In this document: in pieces, positions 33,567-42,180 of the stretch | Position numbering within the stretch: position 1 is the stretch's first letter | Layout of the letters: every line of letters begins with the position of its first letter | Assembly: GCF_002338065.1 (NCBI RefSeq) | Contig: NZ_DDHJ01000011.1 | Location: forward strand, 62,001-126,000 | Direction of reading: 5' to 3' | Length of the DNA: 64,000 nucleotides | Origin: Pseudomonas sp. UBA1879 | Lineage (GTDB): Bacteria; Pseudomonadota; Gammaproteobacteria; Pseudomonadales; Pseudomonadaceae | Position numbers and translations under genes: made by a program | Notes under the pieces: generated by a model | The model's database searches: none | Seen by the model: the letters and a program-made list of their open reading frames with translations, nothing else | What the model was told of the DNA's origin: nothing

Positions 33567-34364
33567 TCAGGCGCGAACAGCGAACCGGCGATCGTACGCA
33601 GGCGCTTTCGCTTCCTGCGGACGTTCCAGCACCATGCACCGTTCAAGGAACAGGTACATGTACTCGTAGCTCTTGCAAATGGCCATTCTCAGGTCGGCCT
33701 GCAGTTGTTCGCTGGGGTTGTTACCGGCCAGCGTGCAAATGATTTCCAGGGCCTCCCATGGGTGGGAATCGTCATACTGCGCATGCATTTTCAGCCACTT
33801 CATCGCGCGCTTTCGTGTCTCCGGCGGGAACAAATCTGCGTATGTCTCTTGTGAACATACGACAGCAGACCACTCACCGGTCGCGCCTTCGATGGCATAG
33901 TTGGTGGCCGCGATCGCGACCACCAGCGGCTCCGAGGAACAACTGTGCCAGCACCAGTGATTGAGTGCGTGCAGCTCGGATGGAACGCGTTGCGCCTGCA
34001 GGTCCTCCAGCGTGACCCCATGGGCCGCGCTCCAATTTACCCAGTAATCGGCATGATTGAGTTCAACCCGAATATTGCGCATCAACCAGCGACGCGCCAT
34101 GTCTTCGCCCGGGTGACGGGCGAAACGGGTTTTGGTCAGGTTATGCGCCATGTAAACCGCAAACTGTTCAACGACAGGCCATCCGCCAATCAAATATTGG
34201 CGCATGGTCTTTGAACTCAGCTGACCATCTCGCATACGTTGATAAAGTTCATGCCCTACCACGCGTGACTTGGCTTCACTGCAATCTTTGATCAATTGCT
34301 GTGCCCAGGCGGGGTAACTGCTGGCATCCATCAGCGGACCGGTTCTAATGAACATATCGATCAC
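33567..34364 (-). CDS. undA: UndA, non-heme iron fatty acid decarboxylase producing 1-undecene
   Basis: Heme-oxygenase-like (TenA-fold) iron enzyme of 265 residues. It closely resembles P. protegens Pf-5 UndA, which turns lauric acid into the volatile terminal alkene 1-undecene. The metal set is present: ExxH in RVELNHADYW (E101, H104), E159 in NYAIEGATGEW and H194 in LKMHAQYDD. E66 in WPVVEQFA is a likely second-metal ligand. E101, H104, E159 and H194 agree with my memory of Pf-5 numbering. I choose GTG 34364 because AAGGAG lies 5 bases upstream and it gives the family N-terminus MIDxFxRTGPLM; ATG 34355 is too far from the ribosome site. TenA-type thiaminase is the older, less likely annotation. 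It lies 35 bases after a GGDEF-EAL gene. Confidence 0.9.
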   Translation of the reverse strand: MIDMFIRTGPLMDASSYPAWAQQLIKDCSEAKSRVVGHELYQRMRDGQLSSKTMRQYLIGGWPVVEQFAVYMAHNLTKTRFARHPGEDMARRWLMRNIRVELNHADYWVNWSAAHGVTLEDLQAQRVPSELHALNHWCWHSCSSEPLVVAIAATNYAIEGATGEWSAVVCSQETYADLFPPETRKRAMKWLKMHAQYDDSHPWEALEIICTLAGNNPSEQLQADLRMAICKSYEYMYLFLERCMVLERPQEAKAPAYDRRFAVRA

Positions 34365-34399
34365 TGTGTAGCTCCTTATAGTGTGTTGCATCGAGTGAT

Positions 34400-36865
34400 T
34401 CAGCGAAAAGTCCCGGGTGCGCTGAATAACATGGGGGTCTGCCTCGCGGGCCGTGCGTGCAGACATTCACAGGTGAATAATTGCGGCCGCTCAATAACGT
34501 ACCCTTGAGCGTAGTCCACCCCGATTTCCAATAACGCCTGCTCTATCTGGGGGCTTTCGACGAACTCAGCGATCGTCTTTTTGCCCATCACGTGCCCGAT
34601 ATGGTTGATCACTTCCACCATCGCCCGGTTCACCGGATCGTCGAGCATGTCTTTCACGAAACTGCCATCAATCTTCAAGAAATCCACAGGCAAATGTTTC
34701 AAGTATGCGAATGACGACATGCCTGCACAGAAGTCATCCAAAGAAAAACGGCACCCCAGGCTTTTCAGTTCGTTGATGAACCGAATGGCGCTGCCCAAAT
34801 TGGCGATCGCACTGGTTTCGGTGATTTCGAAACAGATAAGTTCAGGGGGGATTGCGTAGATTTGGAACTGCTGCCGCAAATATTCGAGGAAAGCATCGTC
34901 GCCAATACTGATCCCGGACAAATTGATAGCACAGACCGCCAATGGACCTTTACGGTGATTGTCATGCAGGCATTCAGAGATGATCTTGAATACATTCTGC
35001 ACCACCCACCGATCCAGCGTGGTCATCATCCCATAGCGCTCGGCAGCCGGTATGAAATTATCCGGCAAGATCATGCGACCGGATTCGTCACGCAGCCGCA
35101 ACAGGATTTCGATGTGACCCTTGCCGTCAGCGGCATCACGGCTCAACGGCGCGATTTCCTGTGAGTAAAGGCAGAAGCGGTTGTCGTCCAGGGCCATGTG
35201 CAGGCGTTGAATCCAGGCCATTTCGCCGAAGCGCGTGGACAATTCCGAATCGTCGTCGTGGTAAACCTGCACCCGGTTTCGGCCTTTTTCCTTGGCCATG
35301 TAGCACGCCATGTCAGCCGACCGGAGCGAGGCTTCAAGGGTCGTCGGCGTGTCGGAAATGTGCACCAGCCCCACGCTCACCGTGGTCACGAAAGGTCGCC
35401 CTTTCCAGACAAAATGCAGGCTTTCCACGGTCTGGCGCAGGCCTTCGGCGATTTTCTCGGCGGCGTCGGGTGTGCAGTGTTCCAACAGAATCCCGAACTC
35501 ATCGCCGCCAAGCCGCGCCAGCGTGTCGCCTTCGCGTATCCCCTGCTGCAACAGCGCACAAATATGCTTGAGCAGTTCGTCGCCGGCCGCATGGCCGCTG
35601 GTGTCGTTGACCAGCTTGAACTGGTCCAGATCGAGAAACATCACGGCATGGTGACCCGGATGATGACCCAGACCGCTCAGCGCCAGTTCCAGTCGGTACT
35701 CGAACTCGCGGCGGTTGGCCAGGCCGGTGAGCGCGTCGTGGGTGGCCTGCCACGAGAGGTTGGCGATGTACTGCCGCTCCTGCGTCATGTCGTGCAGCAC
35801 CAGGACCGCACCGCTGATCTCCCCTTCGGTGCGGATCGGCGAGCCCACCAGCGCCACCGACACCGTGCTGCCGTCCAGACGCTGGATCACCTTGGCGTTT
35901 TCGCTGCCGCCCCCCAGTTTTCCGGTGAGGATGTGTTCGATGAGGGTCGGGGTTTCCTTCTGGTCGTTTTCATCGATCAGATTGAATAAGGCGGCCAATG
36001 GCAAACCGGTTGCCTGCGCGGTTTTCCAATGAGTCATCTGCTCGGCGGCGGGGTTCATGTAAGCAATGGAGCCGTCGACGTCGGTGGTGATCACCCCGTC
36101 GCCAATGGACTCCAGTGTGACCTGTGCACGCTCCTTTTCGGTTTGCAGGGCAAGTGCGAAGGCGTGTCGTTGTTCCAGCAACTTGTGCGTGCGCAATAGA
36201 GCAAGAAGGATCAGGAAGATCGCAGTGGTCAGGTTGACCACCACCAGAATCCGCAAGATCACCCGAGAGCCTTCACCCAGGGCGTCGCTGAACGCCATTG
36301 CCGCCGGGGTCACGCCTTCGTTGATGGCGTTGATCTTCTGCCGCCACGCCAGCACGTCTTCTTGAGTGGCGCTGCCGTCGACGATGCGCCCGTGCATTTC
36401 CTGTGCGACTTCATCGAGCTCAACGAGGTAGTTGTCACCGATCTTCCACAGGTCGATGGCCCTTTCCAAATAGCTGAAATGTCGGAAATTCAGGTAAAGC
36501 CAGATGATGCCTTGGGCATCGTCAGGATGGTTACCACCCTGCAGAATGCCTGCATTGGCGCGTACAAGGTCGGGTGTCGGCTGATCCATCGCGACCCTTA
36601 AATCATGGCCGCCCTGGGGGATTGCGATCGCTTTCTGGTACTTCTGAAAATTGCTCTCATCGCGACTGTTGGCGTAGAGATTCAGGTAATAAATGGCGTC
36701 TTTCTGGCCTTTGGACCAGAGGCTTTCTCCACCCACATAGCTGCGCACGGCCGACATCATGTAAAGGCTGACGCAACCAATCAGCGTTTGCAGCAGCACT
36801 ACAGCGATAAATGGCCAAACGATGCCCAGAAGACGGGGCTTCTCGAGAATCCGCTTTTGCTTCAT
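34400..36865 (-). CDS. membrane-bound PAS-GGDEF-EAL c-di-GMP enzyme
   Basis: Two-helix membrane sensor of 821 residues: helix 1 at about 13-35, a periplasmic domain to about 200, helix 2 (VILRILVVVNLTTAIFLILL), a PAS domain (ESIGDGVITTDVDGSIAYMN), GGDEF (about 375-540) and EAL (about 560-800). The cyclase loop LARLGGDEFGIL and I-site REGD are intact. The phosphodiesterase residues are present: EILLR in place of EALLR keeps the ExLxR pattern, with NLSG, EITET, DDFCAG and FLKIDG. Both activities are therefore possible. It is probably co-transcribed with undA 35 bases downstream. AAGGGA precedes ATG 36865. Confidence 0.93.
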   Translation of the reverse strand: MKQKRILEKPRLLGIVWPFIAVVLLQTLIGCVSLYMMSAVRSYVGGESLWSKGQKDAIYYLNLYANSRDESNFQKYQKAIAIPQGGHDLRVAMDQPTPDLVRANAGILQGGNHPDDAQGIIWLYLNFRHFSYLERAIDLWKIGDNYLVELDEVAQEMHGRIVDGSATQEDVLAWRQKINAINEGVTPAAMAFSDALGEGSRVILRILVVVNLTTAIFLILLALLRTHKLLEQRHAFALALQTEKERAQVTLESIGDGVITTDVDGSIAYMNPAAEQMTHWKTAQATGLPLAALFNLIDENDQKETPTLIEHILTGKLGGGSENAKVIQRLDGSTVSVALVGSPIRTEGEISGAVLVLHDMTQERQYIANLSWQATHDALTGLANRREFEYRLELALSGLGHHPGHHAVMFLDLDQFKLVNDTSGHAAGDELLKHICALLQQGIREGDTLARLGGDEFGILLEHCTPDAAEKIAEGLRQTVESLHFVWKGRPFVTTVSVGLVHISDTPTTLEASLRSADMACYMAKEKGRNRVQVYHDDDSELSTRFGEMAWIQRLHMALDDNRFCLYSQEIAPLSRDAADGKGHIEILLRLRDESGRMILPDNFIPAAERYGMMTTLDRWVVQNVFKIISECLHDNHRKGPLAVCAINLSGISIGDDAFLEYLRQQFQIYAIPPELICFEITETSAIANLGSAIRFINELKSLGCRFSLDDFCAGMSSFAYLKHLPVDFLKIDGSFVKDMLDDPVNRAMVEVINHIGHVMGKKTIAEFVESPQIEQALLEIGVDYAQGYVIERPQLFTCECLHARPARQTPMLFSAPGTFR

Positions 36866-37139
36866 GGTGTCCCTTTCATCAGCACTGCCAGATACTCACT
36901 TCCCGGCCCAGGCGACCTGCCTGTAACTCGAGGAATTCGGCTAATTGTCCACGATGCAGCGGTCCGCTCTCACACTCTCAAAAGAGCCATTTAAGCAGCA
37001 ATTCGCGAAAGCGGAGACGTAAATATGACGCTTTTCACAATTTCATTGAACACAGCGCTCAAGCGTAGCCCAAGAATTGACGTGTTCCAGTGGCGATACG
37101 CCATTTGAGCGAGGATGTGCGGAAACCCGACCAGCTGTA

Positions 37140-38981
37140 TCAGAGCTGTTGCAGGTGTCCGTACAACCTTGCATAGAGACCGCCATCAGCAATGAGTTGC
37201 TGGTGATCGCCGTCTTCAGCAATTCGACCGCCGTCGAACACTAATACTCGATCCGCTTGCTTAACGGCTGACAGACGGTGCGCGATGATGAGTGTGGTTC
37301 TGCCACTGAGGAAGCGATTCAGGGCTTGATGCAGGTTGTACTCGGTCGCAGCGTCCAGCGCCGACGTCGCCTCGTCGAGGATCACGACCTTGGGATCGGC
37401 CAATACCATCCGCGCAATGGCCAACCGCTGTCGCTGGCCGCCCGACAGGCGCACGCCGGAACGGCCGACGACGCTGTCCAGCCCTTGGGGCAACGCGCGA
37501 ATCGTGGCGTCCAGTTGGGCGATTTCCAAGGCCTGCCAGCACGCCTCGTCCGTGCGTTCACGGCCCATGGAAAGATTGGCCCGAACGGTGTCGTTGAACA
37601 ACGCCGGGTGCTGCAGCACGATCGCGACGTGCTCCCGAACGGTTTCCAGCCCAATCTCTTCAAGGGGTGCGCCGCCGAAAAAAATCGTTCCGGACTGGGG
37701 ACTGTAAAGGCCGAGTAACAGTTGCACCAGCGTGCTCTTGCCTCCCCCGCTGGCGCCAACGATGGCGACCTTTTCCCCCGGTCGGATGGACAAGTCGAGG
37801 TGATCGAGCACGCGCTCCTCGTTGTAGCCGAAGCACAGGCCGCGCACTTCGATACTCACCGTGTCCCGCCCGGCGAAGGGATTCAAGCCGCCGGCGTACT
37901 GCGGTTCATCGGCACGGGCCAGCAGTTCGTTGATTCGGGTCAACGCGCCGCCCGCCGCATAAAACGCATATTGCAGGTTCAGCAGTTGTTCTACCGGGCC
38001 AATCATGAACCACAGATAACTGAACACGGCCAGCATGTGGCCGATGGACAGGTCGGAAAACAGCACCGTGAGCATGGCCGCCGCGCGGAACATATCGATG
38101 CCGAACTGGAACAGCAAACCGCTCGCGCGGCTCGATGCATCGCTCTTCCACTGGGATGAGACGGCGTAGTCCCGCACTTCCCTGGCGCGGCCGCCGAGCA
38201 AGCCGAGGAAGTAGCCTTGGCGATTACCGGCGCGAATTTCTTGAATCGCATCGAGGGTTTCGGTCAGGGCTTGGGTGAAGCGCGACGTGCTGTCGTTTTC
38301 CAGTTTTTTGAGGTGTTTGACCCGCTTGCCCAACTTGACCGTGGCGAAGATCACCAGCGGGTTGAACAGCAGGATCAGCAGGGCCAGTTGCCAGTGCATC
38401 CACACCAGAATTGCTGCGGTGCCGGTCAGGGTCAGCATGGCGACGAGGAACTTGCTCAGGGTTTCGCCGACGAATTTGTCCAGCGTGTCCAGGTCGGTCA
38501 CCAGGTGCGCCGTCACCGTGCCGCTGCCCAGACTTTCGTATTCGCCCAGAGAAATCCGCTTCAAGCGTTCGATCAGACGAATGCGGATGCGGTAGACGAT
38601 GTCCTTGGCCAGCCCGGCGAAAGCACGCGCCTGAATCACGTTGAACACCAATGCCCCGAGCCTCAGACACAGCGTGGCAATGAGCATCAGGCCGATGTAG
38701 CCCACCGGCTTGTGCAGGCTGAGAGGCAGGAAACGCTGCATGAACAGCAAAGCGGCGTCGCCCTTGCCCAACAGCACTTCGTCCACCAGCAACGGCAGCA
38801 GCAGCGGAATGGGCACTGAACACAACACCGCCAGTACCGCCACGCCGTTGGCAATCCATAGGGCTTTCTTGTGATACAGCGCCAGCGCGCGAATCTGCGC
38901 CCAGTCGAGACGATCGACCCGAGCCAGCGAGGGCTCGACAACGGGGTGCAAGCGTTCTATCTCGAGGTTTTCATCACGCAC
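37140..38981 (-). CDS. ABC exporter, fused membrane and ATPase domains (MsbA/MDR type)
   Basis: Half-transporter of 613 residues that should work as a homodimer. Six membrane helices occupy residues about 40-320. The ATPase part has Walker A GASGGGKSTLVQ, Q-loop VLQHPALF, signature LSGGQRQRLAIARM, Walker B VVILDEATSALD and the H-loop AHRLS. Substrate is unknown; lipid, peptide or drug export are all possible. The best start is GTG 38981 with GGAG upstream, overlapping the end of the DsbA-like gene by 8 bases. A longer frame to 39044 lies within that gene. A soluble-looking stretch of about 30 residues precedes the first helix. Confidence 0.9.
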   Translation of the reverse strand: MRDENLEIERLHPVVEPSLARVDRLDWAQIRALALYHKKALWIANGVAVLAVLCSVPIPLLLPLLVDEVLLGKGDAALLFMQRFLPLSLHKPVGYIGLMLIATLCLRLGALVFNVIQARAFAGLAKDIVYRIRIRLIERLKRISLGEYESLGSGTVTAHLVTDLDTLDKFVGETLSKFLVAMLTLTGTAAILVWMHWQLALLILLFNPLVIFATVKLGKRVKHLKKLENDSTSRFTQALTETLDAIQEIRAGNRQGYFLGLLGGRAREVRDYAVSSQWKSDASSRASGLLFQFGIDMFRAAAMLTVLFSDLSIGHMLAVFSYLWFMIGPVEQLLNLQYAFYAAGGALTRINELLARADEPQYAGGLNPFAGRDTVSIEVRGLCFGYNEERVLDHLDLSIRPGEKVAIVGASGGGKSTLVQLLLGLYSPQSGTIFFGGAPLEEIGLETVREHVAIVLQHPALFNDTVRANLSMGRERTDEACWQALEIAQLDATIRALPQGLDSVVGRSGVRLSGGQRQRLAIARMVLADPKVVILDEATSALDAATEYNLHQALNRFLSGRTTLIIAHRLSAVKQADRVLVFDGGRIAEDGDHQQLIADGGLYARLYGHLQQL

Positions 38982-39609
38982 GGGCAGCGCGCTCCAGCCA
39001 GCGGCTGAGCAACGGGGCCAATGATTCCAAAGGTTGATAGCCATTGGTCAGCAAGGCCAGTTGGCCCTCGCGTTCGGCGAGCAGGGTCGGGAAACCGGCA
39101 ATCCCGAGGTCTTGCACCCAGGCAAAATCCGATGCAGTCGCGGCGTGCTGTTCAGCGCTGTCGAACGCTTCGGCGAACTCGATGCGGGGCAGACCTGCGT
39201 TTTCAGCCAGCTCAGCCAGTGTCGAGCCTTTGGTCGTGTCACGGCCTTTGAGGTAGAACGCCTGCTGAATTTCCCGGACCAGCTTCCAGGCGATGTCCGG
39301 GGCCAGGCTGCGAGCCGCCACAATGGCGCGACAGGCCGGTTCGGTGTCGTAGACGAACCCGTCCGGCAATGCGTCTTCAAACCTGAATGACTGCCCCGTC
39401 GTCTCTTGCACCGCGTGCCAGTGTTCGAGGATGTAACGCCGGGTGTTGGGTTCGAGGGCCGCGCCGCTACCGGTACGCAACCCCCCCACCACCAGGTGCA
39501 GCGGCACCCCGGCCGCATTCGCCTGCTCTATCAATGCCTGGGCCACGGGCGCAAAGCCCCAGCACCATGAACACATCGGGTCCATCACGTAGAGCAGGCG
39601 GGCGTTCAT
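38974..39609 (-). CDS. DsbA-family protein (thioredoxin fold, CSWC)
   Basis: Protein of 211 residues with a thioredoxin fold and redox motif CSWC in MDPMCSWCWGFAPVAQ. It has no signal peptide, so it should act in the cytoplasm, like FrnE-type and 2-hydroxychromene isomerase-like members (COG3531). The cis-Pro loop is GIAGFPTLLAE. It overlaps the ABC exporter gene downstream and lies right after trhO (stop codons and starts 3-8 bases apart), so the three are transcribed together. Its client is unknown. Confidence 0.88.
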   Translation of the reverse strand: MNARLLYVMDPMCSWCWGFAPVAQALIEQANAAGVPLHLVVGGLRTGSGAALEPNTRRYILEHWHAVQETTGQSFRFEDALPDGFVYDTEPACRAIVAARSLAPDIAWKLVREIQQAFYLKGRDTTKGSTLAELAENAGLPRIEFAEAFDSAEQHAATASDFAWVQDLGIAGFPTLLAEREGQLALLTNGYQPLESLAPLLSRWLERAARA

Positions 39610-39612
39610 GGT

Positions 39613-40584
39613 TCAGGCCTCGTTCGTGTGCGTTTCGTCAGGCTGGGTGTCCAATAGACGGTAGTTGCGGCCGATCGGGTGCGGTTGATTGCGGGCCTTG
39701 GCCAACTCGATCTGCTTCTGCCGGTCGATCGCGCTGCGGCGGGTTTTCTCGCTCAGGGAATCCCAGCAATGCGGGCAACTGACGCCAGGGGAATAATGCT
39801 CACTGGCACGGTCTTCGACGCTGATCGGGGTGCGGCAGGCATGGCACTGGTCGTAGTCGCCTTCGGTCAGGTCATGACGCACAGTGACGCGATTGTCGAA
39901 CACGAAGCAGTCGCCGCGCCACTGGCTCTCTTCCTGCGGGACTTCTTCGAGGTATTTGAGGATGCCGCCCTTGAGGTGATAGACCTCTTCGAAGCCCTCG
40001 CCGAGCATGTAGCTGGAGGCCTTCTCGCAGCGAATGCCGCCGGTGCAGAACATCGCGACTTTCTTGTGTTTGGCCGGGTCGAAATTGGCTTTGATGTACT
40101 CGGGAAACTCACGGAAGCTCGTGGTCTTCGGGTCGATGGCGCCTTCGAAAGTGCCGATGGACACTTCGTAATCATTACGCGTATCGATCAGCAGCACTTC
40201 CGGATCGGCGATCAGCGCGTTCCAGTCTTGTGGTTCGACGTAGGTACCCACGGCTTTATTCGGGTCGACCCCTGCGACGCCCAGGGTCACGATCTCTTTT
40301 TTCAGCTTGACCTTGGTGCGGTAAAACGGCTGCTCGTCGCAGTACGACTCTTTATGGTCGATGTCGATCATGCGCGGGTCTTTCTTGAGCCAGGCCAGCA
40401 GACCATCGATGCCTTCGCGGCTGCCGGAGACGGTGCCGTTGATGCCCTCTTCGGCGATCAGCAGGGTACCTTTGATGCCGTTCTCGACCATGGCGTTGAG
40501 CAACGGCTCACGCAGTTCGACGTAGTCCGACAGGGTGACGAATTTGTACAGCGCCGCGACGACGATAGGTGCGGTTTGGGTCAT
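39613..40584 (-). CDS. trhO: rhodanese-type tRNA uridine(34) hydroxylase
   Basis: tRNA modification enzyme of 323 residues that makes 5-hydroxyuridine at position 34 using oxygen. The central rhodanese domain carries the reactive Cys in MFCTGGIRCEKAS, and the N-terminal ferredoxin-like domain contains EEGINGTVSGS. The C-terminus has a likely metal-binding set of cysteines (CHACRTPIS, CPHCWDSL). GGAG lies 8 bases before ATG 40584. It matches the YceA/TrhO family in length and motifs. Confidence 0.93.
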   Translation of the reverse strand: MTQTAPIVVAALYKFVTLSDYVELREPLLNAMVENGIKGTLLIAEEGINGTVSGSREGIDGLLAWLKKDPRMIDIDHKESYCDEQPFYRTKVKLKKEIVTLGVAGVDPNKAVGTYVEPQDWNALIADPEVLLIDTRNDYEVSIGTFEGAIDPKTTSFREFPEYIKANFDPAKHKKVAMFCTGGIRCEKASSYMLGEGFEEVYHLKGGILKYLEEVPQEESQWRGDCFVFDNRVTVRHDLTEGDYDQCHACRTPISVEDRASEHYSPGVSCPHCWDSLSEKTRRSAIDRQKQIELAKARNQPHPIGRNYRLLDTQPDETHTNEA

Positions 40585-40787
40585 GTTGCGTCTCCAGGTG
40601 GTGACCCTCGCAAAGGGCCGACCGGATGAAATATTCAGGTGAACACGTGCCGACCAGGCAACGCGGCGCGGATTCTAGCAAAAATCGGAGAGTGGCAGAC
40701 AGGCCGGGTGATCGGTGGGGAATTGATACAAGTCAACAACCAGCGGGCGAAGGCATCCGAGACATCCGAATTGCCTGAACGACTGCT

Positions 40788-40851
40788 ATCGCGAACAAGC
40801 TCACGCCTACAGGAACGTGCGCATACCTGTAGGCGTGAGCCTGCTCGCGAT
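40788..40851. repeat. inverted pair of REP-like elements
   Basis: ATCGCGAACAAGCTCACGCC followed by TACAGG at 40788-40813, and its near-perfect reverse complement at 40826-40851, separated by 12 bases. They lie between bolA and trhO in a 298-base gap that otherwise holds no visible gene. Confidence 0.88.
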
Positions 40852-40882
40852 GAGTGCGCTGATCATCGCCCGAAACGGGAGA

Positions 40883-41179
40883 TCAATCATGCCCCCCGGC
40901 ACAGGTCGGTGAGGCCGGCGCAGCGCCGATTTTCGCCCATTCTTCCGGGGTGTAGGTGTGCAGCGCCAGAGCATGGAACTCACCCATCAGGCCACCGAGC
41001 AGGCCGTAGACCTTCTGATGGCGCTTGACGGCGTTGAGGCCAGCGAATTGCTCGCTGACCACCACGGCCTTGTAGTGAGTGTCGGTGCCGCGACTGTGCA
41101 TGTGGCTTTCGTTGAGCACTTGAAGGTACTCGGGCTGAAAGACCGTCAACGCGGATTCGATTCGCTGTTGCATGCTCAT
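40883..41179 (-). CDS. bolA: BolA-family protein
   Basis: BolA-like protein of 98 residues. BolA proteins bind [2Fe-2S] clusters with monothiol glutaredoxins and, in E. coli, also act as stress-linked DNA-binding regulators of morphology. The class motif is seen in HYKAVVVSEQFAGLNAVKRHQKVYGLLGGLM, with the conserved His near the end (FHALALHTYTPEEW). It follows the DUF2059 gene by 12 bases; the same pair is PA0856-PA0857. Confidence 0.92.
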   Translation of the reverse strand: MSMQQRIESALTVFQPEYLQVLNESHMHSRGTDTHYKAVVVSEQFAGLNAVKRHQKVYGLLGGLMGEFHALALHTYTPEEWAKIGAAPASPTCAGGHD

Positions 41180-41191
41180 GTCAGGCTTCGC

Positions 41192-41728
41192 TTATGGCTT
41201 CTTGGCAGGGGCAGCCGGAGCAGCACCCTTGGCGCCGGCCGGGACCAGTTCTTTGGTCATGGACTCCAGCAAACCGGTAACCACAGGCACTGCCGGTTGC
41301 AGTTTGTCCTGGGTCATCTGGAACGATTGCTGGCTGATCTGTGGCATCTTGGCCTGGACTTTCTTGCCCAATGGCGACTGATAGAAAGCCACCAGATCTT
41401 TCAGCTCTTGCTCGCTGAAGTTGTCGGTGTACAGCTTGACCATGTCAGGCTGCAGCTTGTCCCAGCCGATGGCCTTGTCCAGCGCAGCATTGGCCTGGGC
41501 CTGATATTTTTCCAGCACGGCTTTCTTGGAATCCGGCGCTTTGGTTTCGGCGAAACGCTGAGCGAACATTTGCTGCGCTTGCATGTAGATCGGCGCACCC
41601 AACTGATCGGCGTGAGCCAGTTTGAGGAACGCAACAGCACTGGCCTCGTGGCTGGCGGTGGCAGCAAGAGCCTGGCCGCTGGCACATACCAGAGCGACCG
41701 CAGCACAGATGGCGCGAAGACGGGTCAT
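41192..41728 (-). CDS. DUF2059 periplasmic protein
   Basis: Exported protein of 178 residues with a signal peptide (MTRLRAICAAVALVCASGQALA) and one DUF2059 domain (LYTDNFSEQELKDLVAFYQSPLGKK is the family signature region). The tail is Ala/Pro/Lys-rich (AGAKGAAPAAPAKKP). The molecular role of the family is not established. AAGGAA lies 6 bases before ATG 41728. It heads an operon with bolA. Confidence 0.88.
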   Translation of the reverse strand: MTRLRAICAAVALVCASGQALAATASHEASAVAFLKLAHADQLGAPIYMQAQQMFAQRFAETKAPDSKKAVLEKYQAQANAALDKAIGWDKLQPDMVKLYTDNFSEQELKDLVAFYQSPLGKKVQAKMPQISQQSFQMTQDKLQPAVPVVTGLLESMTKELVPAGAKGAAPAAPAKKP

Positions 41729-41875
41729 CGAGTTTCCTTATCTAGCAGGCGAGGCTGAACCCCAAGGCCGCACATTCTGCGCCCCTTTTCGTGCTGCGCT
41801 CAACCCCCGACACTACGAGCGGTCGAAACCCTCGTCCACGACACTGATATGCCGCAAAGGTTTTACGCGACCCGG

Positions 41876-41910
41876 CTCGCGGCCGTCGTTCCTCCGGCGG
41901 CGCTTACAGG
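41876..41910 (-). repeat. second repeat family, left copy of pair A
   Basis: On the minus strand it reads CTGTAAGCGCCGCCGGAGGA followed by ACGACGGCCGCGAG. It is inverted relative to the copy at 41988-42022. The family consensus from four copies is about GTAGGAGNCGCCGGAGG followed by NACGACGGC. Confidence 0.85.
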
Positions 41911-41987
41911 TCCTGCGACGAGTCCGGGTTACGGGTCTGTTCCGAGAAGACTCAAAGGCCTAACCGGGAGTTCAGAGACGGTGAAGT

Positions 41988-42022
41988 CCTGTAGGAGCCG
42001 CTGGAGGCACGACGGCAGCGAT
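41988..42022 (+). repeat. second repeat family, right copy of pair A
   Basis: CCTGTAGGAGCCGCTGGAGG followed by CACGACGGCAGCGAT, facing the copy at 41876-41910 across 77 bases in the fumC upstream region. Confidence 0.85.
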
Positions 42023-42180
42023 GGCGTCGGGTCAGTCATTAATGTGTTATCTGACACACCGCTTTCCGCCCTTTTGTCGCACACTGACCCCGCTTGTCTT
42101 TGCCGCGCAGCCATCAACGGGAACCGAAGCCGCTTGCGGGGTACTAAACTGCGCTATTTCGACCTTGAGGAGTAAGTCCA

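Noticed and set aside
33567..34364. Thiaminase II / TenA regulator annotation for the heme-oxygenase-like protein
   Set aside because: The TenA catalytic Cys region is absent, and the iron ligands and N-terminus follow UndA.
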